Source: Bacteroidales bacterium (lineage in GTDB: Bacteria > Bacteroidota > Bacteroidia > Bacteroidales > Bacteroidaceae). From it: 32,477 nt of DNA. The notes under the pieces are model-generated. The model searched no databases. It was given only the letters and a program-made list of their open reading frames with translations, and was not told the origin of the DNA. Where the stretch lies: the NCBI GenBank assembly GCA_012729225.1, contig JAAYDO010000079.1:1-32477 (forward strand), in the 5' to 3' direction. Below are positions 15,706-24,115 of this stretch, piece after piece. The position numbers and the translations under genes are program-made. Position 1 is the stretch's first letter, and each line of letters starts with the position of its first letter.

Positions 15706-18315
15706 ATGTTTCGCATCACATCTTACATCTTTCTCATATTATTCACCTTATCTGCCCAAGCGCAAGTGAAAGTGTCCGGCATGGTGAATGACACAAGCAA
15801 CAAGCCTGTGGCAGGTGTGATCGTGAAGATGATGAGCGAGGGAAACATGCTGGCTTTTACCACTACCAATAGCCAGGGGGAATATAGTCTTGAGACGAAA
15901 GCCGATGGAAAAACTGATGTGAGGATAGAATTCAGTCATATCAGTTATGAGAGAAAACAGGAAGATATAGACATACAGAAGAAGATTCTAAAACTAAATA
16001 TCATCCTCACGCCTAAGACCATAGAGTTGAAAGAAGTGAAGGTAAGGGCTAATCCCTTGATTCAAAAGGGAGACACACTGAGTTACGACCTCGCCTCCTT
16101 CCTCGGGAAAGGTGATGTGACCCTTGAAGACGGACTGAAGCGACTGCCAGGAATCTCAGTATCGGACAATGGCTCTATCAGTTATTTGGGCAAGAGCATT
16201 TCCTATTTCTATATCGAGGGACTTGACATGCTCGGAGGCAGATACAATCTTGCCACCCAAAACATGCCTGCAGAATATGCCTCCAAGGTGGAGGTGCTAC
16301 GACATCACAGAGCCAGAAAGATTGACGAGGATGAAGAAAGTGACGCTGTAGCCCTGAATGTGAAACTGAATCAAAAGGCTAAATTCAGACCTATCGGTCA
16401 GCCCGTGGCTGGCGTAGGAGTGAGAGAGGAAAACCTCATCGGTCATTTAGGTCTTAGCGGCATGATGTTCACCGACACTTTTCAACTATTAGGGGTTATC
16501 AAGGGTGGCAATCATGGCAACTTTGGCTCTAACGAACTCTACGACCACTACAGCAACAGACCTTCCACCTTGGCTGAAAACAAACTGAATGGTTGGAACG
16601 GTGGCAGACCTCCACTTGGCGATTACCGTTACATCAGCAATGGCTTTGGCACACTCAATGGAATTGTCAAATTGGACAGCACACGACAGTTGAGAGCCAA
16701 CGGAGCCTACAGCAGTGAATACAGCCACAATTCCTATTCATCCAGCACACTCTACATGGCTGATGGAACAAACTTAGCCATTGGCGAAACTTTCCGTCCC
16801 ATGACACGCACCAATGAAATCATGATTGAGGTGCGTTATGAGGACAACAACTCCAATCACTACCTCTCCGAAAACATCCGCATGTTCGGACTCTTACAAG
16901 ATAACGAATGTCACGTCACCACAACTTCCGGCAGTCTTTCCACCTTCAACAGACAAAGACGAGATGCAGAGTCGTTGGTTCTACAAAACAATCTCTATAG
17001 CACCATTAGAAGAGGTCAGCACAAGCTCTCTGTTCAATCAGACATCAGTTTCTTACGCACTCCCGAAGTAATGATGAAGATGAATGGCATACACCAGTCT
17101 GGACAAAGCACAGAAGTGAACACCAATCATAACACCTCTTTCCAACTCAACCTCAGCAAGAAGTGGAAGATTGACCTCCCTGTCTCATTCAAGGCCGACT
17201 ACAAGTTGATAGAGACTCAACTGCTCTACAGCACCAAAGACAACAACGGCAGGGTTAATGGTTGGAGCATCACACCATCCATCGACCCAAGTGCTTCGTG
17301 GAAGACAAACGACAATAGATTATATATAGGTATGGGCATTGCGCTAAGATGGATGAACCTCCTCTACAAAAACAAGGAGAGGAGAACCGAAGGCGCATCT
17401 GAGGTTCTCAACAGCAAGGACACCCACATGAGCAAACCCTTCTGGGAACCTCACCTCTCCTTCCGCTACACCTTCAACGGCAACTCAGAGATTGGTCTGA
17501 AAGCAGAACTTACTAACAGTTCTGGGGATATACTTGACTTGCTCACCGCTCCTGTGCAGACCAACTACCGACACAATTCTGTGGCATCTGGCGTAATTGG
17601 CAAGAACAAAGCATGGATTTCCAATCTTTCCTTCAAGCACCAAATTCCTTTCAGTTATCTGAGTTTCAATGCTGGTATGCGCTGGCAACAAGGTAAAACC
17701 AATGTGCTTTCTTCCCAAATGGTCGATGGAGGCTCGATAGAGACAGCCAAAATCTTCCGAGACAGCCATTGGAAGAATGGTTCAGCCAACTTCGCCATCT
17801 CTAAGAACTGCCTTGACATCAACACTAAACTGACATTCCGAGCCAATGGTGGTTGGGGAAGCAACGAGTCTCTTTCTCAAGGCACATTCATCACAACCTA
17901 TTCCACCAACTACGGACTGGATGGTCAAGCAACCATTGCACCTCTATCATGGATGGAGTTCACCCTCGATGGACAATACACCCAATACTTCACTCGCTGG
18001 TCAGGTCACAACAATACCACCAATGAAGTCAGAACCTATGCACACCTCTCCTTCTTCCCCACCTCCCAACTTGAGATTCGCAGCAATTATGACTATGTAC
18101 GTTCTCAGATCAGCGAAGACACGCATAAAGACTTCTCCCTTCTCTCTGCCTCGGTTCAATATAAAACCAAGCGTACCATTTGGAAACTTTCCCTCAACAA
18201 TCTACTCAACACCCTTCACTACTCCTACACCACCTACAGCGTGACCGATCGCTTCACCTACGATTGCAACCTCATGGGTCGTACCATCATGCTGACATTG
18301 AAAATAACAAATTAA
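15706..18315 (+). CDS. Outer-membrane barrel with carboxypeptidase-regulatory-like domain (TonB receptor-like)
   Basis: An 869-residue outer-membrane protein. Signal peptide to about residue 19 (LFTLSAQA), then a CarboxypepD_reg-like beta domain (about 21-105, VSGMVNDTSNKPVAGVIVKM), a plug-like domain (about 110-225, with LEDGLKRLPGISVSDNGSIS and YFYIEGLDMLGGRYNL) and a long beta-barrel. The order matches TonB-dependent receptors without SusD partners. I see no obvious TonB box, and the protein could act in export or surface assembly as well as uptake. It is paired with the GLPGLI gene just upstream. The last residues (MLTLKITN) fit a terminal strand. Substrate unknown. Confidence 0.85.
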   Translation: MFRITSYIFLILFTLSAQAQVKVSGMVNDTSNKPVAGVIVKMMSEGNMLAFTTTNSQGEYSLETKADGKTDVRIEFSHISYERKQEDIDIQKKILKLNIILTPKTIELKEVKVRANPLIQKGDTLSYDLASFLGKGDVTLEDGLKRLPGISVSDNGSISYLGKSISYFYIEGLDMLGGRYNLATQNMPAEYASKVEVLRHHRARKIDEDEESDAVALNVKLNQKAKFRPIGQPVAGVGVREENLIGHLGLSGMMFTDTFQLLGVIKGGNHGNFGSNELYDHYSNRPSTLAENKLNGWNGGRPPLGDYRYISNGFGTLNGIVKLDSTRQLRANGAYSSEYSHNSYSSSTLYMADGTNLAIGETFRPMTRTNEIMIEVRYEDNNSNHYLSENIRMFGLLQDNECHVTTTSGSLSTFNRQRRDAESLVLQNNLYSTIRRGQHKLSVQSDISFLRTPEVMMKMNGIHQSGQSTEVNTNHNTSFQLNLSKKWKIDLPVSFKADYKLIETQLLYSTKDNNGRVNGWSITPSIDPSASWKTNDNRLYIGMGIALRWMNLLYKNKERRTEGASEVLNSKDTHMSKPFWEPHLSFRYTFNGNSEIGLKAELTNSSGDILDLLTAPVQTNYRHNSVASGVIGKNKAWISNLSFKHQIPFSYLSFNAGMRWQQGKTNVLSSQMVDGGSIETAKIFRDSHWKNGSANFAISKNCLDINTKLTFRANGGWGSNESLSQGTFITTYSTNYGLDGQATIAPLSWMEFTLDGQYTQYFTRWSGHNNTTNEVRTYAHLSFFPTSQLEIRSNYDYVRSQISEDTHKDFSLLSASVQYKTKRTIWKLSLNNLLNTLHYSYTTYSVTDRFTYDCNLMGRTIMLTLKITN

Positions 18316-18364
18316 TCATACAGAACACGTCACATCGTCCTTTAACTAACAAAGAAAACACGAA

Positions 18365-18490
18365 TGGAAAACGAACAATTGTTCAATGAACAATGAACAA
18401 TGCTTCAAGTGCCAACGAACAATGCTTCGATGGGCAACGAATCATGCGTGCGTTTTCGACCTTATAAGCATTGAGTTGTCGAGCACGCAC
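18365..18490 (+). repeat. Phased-palindrome repeat element, copy B
   Basis: Cores start at 18373 (GAACAATTGTTC, a perfect 12-bp palindrome), 18395 and 18417 (both GAACAATGCTTC) and 18439 (GAATCATGCGTG): exact 22-bp steps. The array closes with CATGCGTGCGTTTTCGAC as in copy A. GTGCGTTTTCGAC (18448-18460) can pair with GTCGAGCACGCAC (18478-18490), 11 of 13 positions, with the same 30-base offset as in copy A. The upstream flank shared by copies A and C is not recognisable here. Confidence 0.88.
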
Positions 18491-18582
18491 AATTCTTTGT
18501 AGATGAATACAGTATGATTTTTTCGGCAGACAGTGACAGCATGGGACAAAAGATACTTTCACACTCCTGGTCTTATCCACTC

Positions 18583-18616
18583 AAAAAAATGACGGGAGCA
18601 TTCTTCTGCTCCCGTC
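18583..18616 (-). terminator. Terminator of the kinase/regulator operon
   Basis: GACGGGAGCA (18591-18600) and TGCTCCCGTC (18607-18616) form a perfect 10-bp stem with a 6-base loop. Read on the minus strand it is followed by ATTTTTTTG, so it serves the minus-strand genes ending at 18801. On the plus strand there is no T run. Confidence 0.85.
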
Positions 18617-18800
18617 TCCCCTGATTGATGAAAATACTTACTTTTTTACCAGTCAATCTCTAAAAATACCTTAACGTCATGAAATGTATCTTTTCTATTT
18701 CCTGTCACAAAGGTATGAGGTTTGTTCTTTACCTGCAAATCATTTCAGCCAACCCGTCATTTTCTTCAGCAAACGCCTCAAGAGGCATCATGCAAACTTA

Positions 18801-19556
18801 TTATTTGCTCCAAAAACGCTGATTGAGATATTCGGCAAAAGCCTCCTTGTAGAGATCTCCAATAGGCAGAAAAGCATTGTCGTTCATGATCACTCCCTTC
18901 TTGTTCACCTCCACTATCTTCTTGAGATTGATAATGTAGGAACGATGCACACGCATGAATTCGCCAGGCAATCGCTCTTCCATCCCCTTCATGCTCAAAA
19001 GAACAACGACGGGCTTGGGTATGGAGTCGAGATAAATCTTGACATATTCGCTCATGCCCTCCACATAGCGGATGTCCTGAATGGAGATCCTGATGATGTG
19101 CGAGTCGCTCTTCACGAAGATGGTGTCGGCATCACCTCCCAGCTCAGAGGCTTCCTTGATGGGTTCAGACTCTGCTCCCCCACGACCATAAGCCGCCTGC
19201 TGGGTGTCATAGACCTGTTTGACCTTGTTGGCCGCACGCTTGAACTCGTCCAGTCCAAAGGGCTTGAGCAGGTAATCGACCGCATTGACCTTGTAGCCCT
19301 CAATGGCATACTGACTGTAGGCTGTAGTGAACACGATGATGGGAGGAGCGGCTATACTCTTCACGAAATCCATACCATTGAGGTCGGGCATGTTGATGTC
19401 GCAAAAGATGGCATCCACATCATCTTGATCCATCATCTGCTTGGCCTCGATGGCACTGCCACAAATGCCTGCAAGTGTGAAGAACGGTATTTTCTCTATG
19501 TAAGCGGCCAACTGCCTGAGTGCCAGTGGCTCATCGTCAATTGCAAGAACTTTCAT
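18801..19556 (-). CDS. LytTR-family response regulator
   Basis: A 251-residue response regulator. The receiver domain (1-about 120) shows the acidic pair D7-D8, phosphoacceptor D53 (FCDINMPDLNG), T78 region (VFTTAY) and K98 (LLKPF). After a variable linker, a LytTR DNA-binding domain (about 150-250) contains ISIQDIRYVEGMSEYVKIYL and FMRVHRSYIINLKKI. LytTR regulators usually bind paired direct repeats. The gene starts 10 bases after the kinase gene, so they form a two-component pair; the direct repeats at 20854-20895 are a possible binding site. Confidence 0.95.
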   Translation of the reverse strand: MKVLAIDDEPLALRQLAAYIEKIPFFTLAGICGSAIEAKQMMDQDDVDAIFCDINMPDLNGMDFVKSIAAPPIIVFTTAYSQYAIEGYKVNAVDYLLKPFGLDEFKRAANKVKQVYDTQQAAYGRGGAESEPIKEASELGGDADTIFVKSDSHIIRISIQDIRYVEGMSEYVKIYLDSIPKPVVVLLSMKGMEERLPGEFMRVHRSYIINLKKIVEVNKKGVIMNDNAFLPIGDLYKEAFAEYLNQRFWSK

Positions 19557-19566
19557 ATATTAGTTT

Positions 19567-20835
19567 TTAGTTTTCTCCCTCGTTTCTCAACGGAATGTCA
19601 AGATAGATGCCATAAACATCGTCATTATTATTTTCCACCAACTGATAGTCGTTGCCAAAGAGGAGATCCAATCGCTTTCGGGTGTTGGCAATCCCCACTC
19701 CACCATGTTCGTCGGTGCTGCCCACATGCTTGCTGTTGTGGCAAGAGAAGATGTAACGGTTGCCCTCTATATGCACCTCGATGTGGATATAGCTCTCGTG
19801 CTGATAACTGATGCCATGCTTGAAGGCATTCTCAACAAAATTGACCACAATGAGAGGAGGGATGAGCAGGTTGCACTCTGTCAGTCTCGACAGATTGGTC
19901 TGGATGTCCACCTTGGAGGCGTCATAACGTAGGCGCATCAGTTCTACATAGTTCTCCAAGAAGGCATGTTCCATCTTGACCGGAACAAAACGGCGATTGC
20001 CATCGTAGATCACATACCGCATCATCTTGGAAAGCTGCACAATAGTAGTCTTGGCCAATTCGGGATGGATGTCCACTAAGGCATGGATGTTATTGAGAGT
20101 GTTCATGAAGAAGTGAGGATTTATCTGATACTTCAGATATTCCAGTTGTGAATTGAGGCTCTGCTGTTCGAGCAACATCATGTCCTTCTCGCGCTTCTCC
20201 GAACGGAAATAAAGTTTCACACCCAGATTCATGCCTAACATCAACAGAGCAAATATGGTGGACATCAGTTCGGGACCTCCAGGAAAGGCGAATGGAGGAA
20301 TACCACCTTCATGACGGAAACGACGGTCACCTCTCGGCCCCTTACCCCAAGGTCTTCTTCCCATTCTCGTGTCGCCCCTACTCTCTCGAGGATTGAAGTT
20401 TCCGTCACGAGGCATCATTCTCGGTCCATCCCCCATGTCTCGTGGCTTAAGGCTGTCATCTTGAGCCATGTTTGGTCCAAAACGTCTCATATCAGCACGC
20501 ATTTCCTTTCCCTCTTCACGTCTCTCTCTTCGGTCTGAATTATCTATATACTGATAGCCCATGAAGGCAAGCAAAAGGCAGAAGGTGACAACGAAGTAGA
20601 GAGCCTTCTTCTTGTATTGCAGAAGGAAGGGGGTCAAGAGGAAGTTGTGGATGAGGAATATCGCCAGATAGACCGCATACACCTTCCATACTCTCCAAAT
20701 CTCTTCCCAAAGGAACAAGGCATCATCTCCCGACTGACTTCTCATATACATGAAGATGACTGGACTCAGGAAGATCATGACCCACAGGACGAGGTAAATG
20801 ATGTTTTCGTGAAGATGCAATCGCTTCATAAACAT
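19567..20835 (-). CDS. LytS-type sensor histidine kinase
   Basis: A 422-residue inner-membrane kinase. Four membrane helices lie at about 12-31, 50-72, 78-97 and 191-210. The first three are followed by an unusual periplasmic loop (about 98-190) rich in Arg, Gly, Met, Pro and Asp (such as GDGPRMMPRDGNF, RMGRRPWGKGPRGDRR). The His_kinase domain has the phosphoacceptor H241 in YQINPHFFMNTLNN, and the ATPase domain ends with GVGIANTRKRLDLLFG. No PAS or HAMP domain is present. The start could be residue 1 or 3 (MFMKRL). Signal unknown; the periplasmic loop is the likely input. Partner regulator is encoded 10 bases downstream. Confidence 0.93.
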   Translation of the reverse strand: MFMKRLHLHENIIYLVLWVMIFLSPVIFMYMRSQSGDDALFLWEEIWRVWKVYAVYLAIFLIHNFLLTPFLLQYKKKALYFVVTFCLLLAFMGYQYIDNSDRRERREEGKEMRADMRRFGPNMAQDDSLKPRDMGDGPRMMPRDGNFNPRESRGDTRMGRRPWGKGPRGDRRFRHEGGIPPFAFPGGPELMSTIFALLMLGMNLGVKLYFRSEKREKDMMLLEQQSLNSQLEYLKYQINPHFFMNTLNNIHALVDIHPELAKTTIVQLSKMMRYVIYDGNRRFVPVKMEHAFLENYVELMRLRYDASKVDIQTNLSRLTECNLLIPPLIVVNFVENAFKHGISYQHESYIHIEVHIEGNRYIFSCHNSKHVGSTDEHGGVGIANTRKRLDLLFGNDYQLVENNNDDVYGIYLDIPLRNEGEN

Positions 20836-20853
20836 GTCTTTTTAAGACAAAAC

Positions 20854-20895
20854 GTGTAAATCAATGGATTATTGTGGAAAAGTGTGTAAATCAAT
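20854..20895 (-). promoter_or_regulatory. Paired 12-bp direct repeats, candidate LytTR operator
   Basis: GTGTAAATCAAT occurs at 20854-20865 and 20884-20895 (ATTGATTTACAC on the minus strand), 30 bp apart, which is close to three helical turns. The nearer copy is 18 bases from the kinase start codon. LytTR regulators bind paired direct repeats, so autoregulation or an internal promoter is plausible. A TGTCTT-TTT-AAGACA inverted repeat abuts the start codon (20835-20849). Confidence 0.6.
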
Positions 20896-20950
20896 AAGTG
20901 TCACAGGAAAGAAAACGTCTATCAGTGATTGTTTGTACGAAAAACATAGG

Positions 20951-22480
20951 CTACCACCAACCTCCAGGTCGGCCACCTCCAGGGAAACCTCCTCCACCAG
21001 GGCTTCCACCTTGGCTGGATGTGTAAGAAGAGAGAGTAACAGAAGAGCCTCCTGTCGTTGTGGCATTGAGAAAGATCATTCCATCCAAAATCTCTGTACC
21101 ACCACTCACAGTCACTCCCGACTTCAGAGCAGGTGTTGATGAGGACGACACCACCAAAGTAGAACCAGCACTTGCTGGAGTTTTGAAAGCGATTGTTTGA
21201 TCATCCAAAGTCATTGCATACCATGTATTTGTATTCCACGAAGAGGTGGAATAGCAACTTTGTGATAGTTGTGAGCCATTTTCCAACCCACCAATCGCTA
21301 CCAGAGTTCCACCCGTGAAGTAAAACTTTTTGTTCTGTTCAGTATTAGCATCAACAGCCACCTCGGGCGAACGAGCACCTATCGCATAGACCAATCCGCC
21401 CTTGATGTAAAGGTTGCCATTAGAGTCTAAACCATCATTATTGCTGCCTCGAGCATAAATATATCCGCCCTCGATGGTCATGTCCTGCGACGAATTGATG
21501 GCATCGTCATAGGCCTCCACCTTGATCTCACCACCTGTAATGGTCATAGCCCCCTTGCTTTCTATACCTTCCGAACGAGGTGCAGACACAGTGATGACAC
21601 CGCCTGTGATATAAATATTGCCAGAGTCCTCTCCTTCGTGATTAGCAGTTTCTCCTGTTGAGGCATCGCCATCCACATCACACTGTATGCCCTCGTCTCC
21701 CACCTTGGCGATGTTCAGACTACCACTCTCCATAAGAAAATACTCCGAGCAGTTCACACCATCACCCACTGCAGAAAGCACCTGAATATCAGCATTCTTA
21801 ATGGTCAGATACTCACCAGCCTTGATGGCATGAGCATAGTTGCCCACCACCTTGAGTGTGCCTTTTTGCTTGAACTCAACATGACCCTTCACATACAGAC
21901 ATGCCTTCTGATTGCCAGAGACTGCATCAGTGAGTGTATTGGTTGTACCTGTCACCACTTTTATGTTCACACGCTTGCCATCCATCACACAGACAGCTGC
22001 TCCCGAATAGACAGGAGTGGCATTGGTTAGTGTGAGACCATTGAACTCCACTGTAGCCTTATAGGAGCCACTCATATAGAACTCGCCATCGGCAGAAGTG
22101 CCAGAAAGGACATAAGAAATCTCTCCCACTTCATCATTCACCTCGTCGCTCTGCACGATGGACACATGAGCACCGCTCACTTCAACTGTCACATATTTGG
22201 CTATATTGCCTGCAACCTTAACATGGGCAGAACTTTCACTGTATGCAACACTCACCTGATTGGGAGTGACCTCCTCGTCTGTCACCTGCATGGACTTCAC
22301 ATCCTTCAGTGCAAAGGACTTGCCAAGAGCAATCAACGATGTGCCACTGAGATAGTCCACATCTCCCACCTCTGCTGCGGCGTACTGATAGGTTACGTAA
22401 TCTGTATGGACATTAAGTGTCTGAGCCGAGATGGCACTAACCATCATCAACGACAAGAGTGCAGTTATAATCCTTTTCAT
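20951..22480 (-). CDS. Exported carbohydrate-binding-domain protein (Cthe_2159-like)
   Basis: A 509-residue protein with a signal peptide (to about residue 19, MVSAISAQ). The central part carries repeated short beta-strand turns (ISYVLSGTSADGEFYMSG, GAMTITGGEIKVEAYDDAI, QDMTIEGGYIYARGSNND, GNLYIKGGLVYAIG) as in the Cthe_2159-type beta-helix carbohydrate-binding family, whose type member binds cellulose and pectic polymers. The C-terminus is low-complexity and ends in GGGGFPGGGRPGGWW. It overlaps the upstream gene by 4 bases (ATGA at 22477-22480) and precedes the kinase gene by 115 bases, suggesting a functional link with the two-component pair. Binding target is inference. Confidence 0.82.
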   Translation of the reverse strand: MKRIITALLSLMMVSAISAQTLNVHTDYVTYQYAAAEVGDVDYLSGTSLIALGKSFALKDVKSMQVTDEEVTPNQVSVAYSESSAHVKVAGNIAKYVTVEVSGAHVSIVQSDEVNDEVGEISYVLSGTSADGEFYMSGSYKATVEFNGLTLTNATPVYSGAAVCVMDGKRVNIKVVTGTTNTLTDAVSGNQKACLYVKGHVEFKQKGTLKVVGNYAHAIKAGEYLTIKNADIQVLSAVGDGVNCSEYFLMESGSLNIAKVGDEGIQCDVDGDASTGETANHEGEDSGNIYITGGVITVSAPRSEGIESKGAMTITGGEIKVEAYDDAINSSQDMTIEGGYIYARGSNNDGLDSNGNLYIKGGLVYAIGARSPEVAVDANTEQNKKFYFTGGTLVAIGGLENGSQLSQSCYSTSSWNTNTWYAMTLDDQTIAFKTPASAGSTLVVSSSSTPALKSGVTVSGGTEILDGMIFLNATTTGGSSVTLSSYTSSQGGSPGGGGFPGGGRPGGWW

Positions 22481-22890
22481 CGAATAGCAATTTTAATAGT
22501 TCCACTCTTAGATTTCAACACATAGATGCCTGTCTCAAGAGCATTGACAGCCTCTGCACGATTGGCATAAGTGCCAACCAACTCTCCTTTCAAGTTATAC
22601 ACTTCCGTCTTCTCTTTGACCGTAGAATTCAGATCCTCTACAGAAGAAGATGAGGATGAGAAATACATCTTTTGTAGATGCTCCAACACAAAGGTGTGAA
22701 CACCCTCGGCATTGGTCACCACAAGATTTTCTCCATCCACCTGAATGGAGAGTGAAGCGACCGTAAGAGTCGTTGCCCCTTCGTTCGTCACAAATGTGAG
22801 ATATGGATACTCGTTTGTCTTTGCCTGAATCCTACCAGAATGAGAAACCATAAAGACAAAAGCAAAAATCATGAAAATAATCTTTTTCAT
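22477..22890 (-). CDS. Small exported protein with T9SS-like C-terminal domain
   Basis: A 137-residue protein: signal peptide (MKKIIFMIFAFVFMVSHSGRIQA), a beta-rich middle (LSIQVDGENLVVTNAEGVHT, FVLEHLQKMYFSS), a serine run, then a segment VYNLKGELVGTY...GIYVLKSKSGTIKIAIR. The last part resembles type A C-terminal sorting domains of the type IX secretion system, but it forms nearly the whole mature protein, so sorting of a cargo is doubtful. It is translationally coupled to the carbohydrate-binding protein by a 4-base overlap and is probably its partner at the surface. Function unknown. Confidence 0.75.
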   Translation of the reverse strand: MKKIIFMIFAFVFMVSHSGRIQAKTNEYPYLTFVTNEGATTLTVASLSIQVDGENLVVTNAEGVHTFVLEHLQKMYFSSSSSSVEDLNSTVKEKTEVYNLKGELVGTYANRAEAVNALETGIYVLKSKSGTIKIAIR

Positions 22891-23100
22891 TCACTTGATG
22901 ATTAAATTTGTAGTAAAGGTACACAATAATATATAAAGGGAAAAATCATTTCAACTAACGCCTCGTTCTCTTCAGCGAACAGCCAACACATGTCATTCTT
23001 GGGAACTTGCACAAGCCTACCCTTCAGCAGTCAAAACTCACTCATTAACTTTATCCTATTATACATTTATATCGTCCCACGTGTTGAGAGGAATAATCCG

Positions 23101-23108
23101 TAACTTTG
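23101..23108 (+). promoter_or_regulatory. Promoter -7 core of the fucose operon
   Basis: TAACTTTG matches TAnnTTTG and lies 35 bases before the ATG at 23144. There is no good TTTG at the expected -33 distance, which would fit a promoter needing an activator. This core also argues against the earlier in-frame start at 23081. Confidence 0.6.
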
Positions 23109-23143
23109 CAACAGCGATTTCAAACCTAAAACTAAATCATCAA

Positions 23144-24091
23144 ATGAGATATACAGAACTGGGAAAGACTGGGATGAAGATCTCCCATCTATGCTTCGGC
23201 GCTTCATCGCTGGGCAGTGTGTTCCACGAAACTAAAGAGTCTGACAGCATTGCTGCTGTGGAGGCTGCCATTGAGGGGGGCATCAACTTTATCGACGTGA
23301 GTCCCTACTATGGCCACTACAAGGCGGAGACTGTTTTAGGTCATGCTTTGAAGAGAATCCCAAGAGACAAATATTACTTGAGCACCAAGGTGGGTCGTTA
23401 TGGCAAAGATGGCGTGAACACATGGGACTACTCTGGTAAACGTGCCACAGAGAGCGTGTATGAAAGTATGGAACGATTGGGCATTGACCATATTGACCTT
23501 ATCAATGTGCACGACATTGAGTTCCAATCCAACATGGAGGGTGGACTGCAAAAAGTGGTGGATGAGACGCTACCTGCGCTGGTGGAACTGAAGAGGAAGG
23601 GCGTGGTGAGCCATGTGGGCATCACCGACCTGCAATTAGAAAACCTGAAATGGGTGGTTGAGCACTCTGAACCTGGCACAGTGGAGAGCATTCTCAACTT
23701 CTGTCACTACTGCCTGAATGACGATAAACTGGTGGACTTCATGGACTTCTTTGAAAGTCGTGGCATTGGTATCATCAATGCTTCACCTCTTAGCATGGGA
23801 TTGCTTACAGAAAGAGGTGTGCCCAACTGGCATCCTGCACCTAAGCCACTGGTGGAGGTATGTGAGAAGGCTGCCAAGTTCTGTGCAGAGAAGGGCTATC
23901 CTATCGAACGATTGGCTGTACAGTTCTCCGTCAGCAACAAAAGAATTGCAGGCACTCTTTTCTCTTCTGCCAACCCCGAGAATGTGAAGCGTAACATCCA
24001 GTGGGCTAATGAAGAGCCTGACTGGAATCTCGTTAAAGAGGTGCAAGACATGATTGGCGATCAGAAGCGTGTAAGCTGGGCAAACTCATAA
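23144..24091 (+). CDS. Aldo/keto reductase (L-fucose / L-galactose dehydrogenase-like)
   Basis: A 315-residue NAD(P)-dependent oxidoreductase of the aldo/keto reductase family. The start was set at MRYTELGKTG because this is the usual N-terminus and the promoter core lies between this ATG and an upstream in-frame one. Seen: FIDVSPYYGHYKAE (catalytic Asp and Tyr), STKVGRYG (catalytic Lys), LINVHDIEF (His), and a C-terminal cofactor region SVSNKRIAGTLFSSANPENV. Its position ahead of a lactonase-type amidohydrolase and a fucose permease suggests oxidation of L-fucose to L-fuconolactone; the exact sugar is inference. Confidence 0.87.
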   Translation: MRYTELGKTGMKISHLCFGASSLGSVFHETKESDSIAAVEAAIEGGINFIDVSPYYGHYKAETVLGHALKRIPRDKYYLSTKVGRYGKDGVNTWDYSGKRATESVYESMERLGIDHIDLINVHDIEFQSNMEGGLQKVVDETLPALVELKRKGVVSHVGITDLQLENLKWVVEHSEPGTVESILNFCHYCLNDDKLVDFMDFFESRGIGIINASPLSMGLLTERGVPNWHPAPKPLVEVCEKAAKFCAEKGYPIERLAVQFSVSNKRIAGTLFSSANPENVKRNIQWANEEPDWNLVKEVQDMIGDQKRVSWANS

Positions 24092-24115
24092 CACATCTAT
24101 AATATATAGGTATAT

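Larger units (their letters stand above)
18316..18800. other. Convergent intergenic region
   Basis: This 485-bp region lies between the 3' ends of the outer-membrane barrel gene (plus) and the LytTR regulator (minus). It contains copy B of the phased-palindrome element and a terminator for the minus-strand operon. No gene is supported. Confidence 0.8.

Noticed and set aside
18684..19811. 375-codon plus-strand frame
   Set aside because: It is antisense to the LytTR regulator and kinase, and has no family features.
23081..23143. Longer N-terminus for the aldo/keto reductase
   Set aside because: The extra 21 residues would include the promoter core at 23101-23108, and the family normally begins at MRYTELG.
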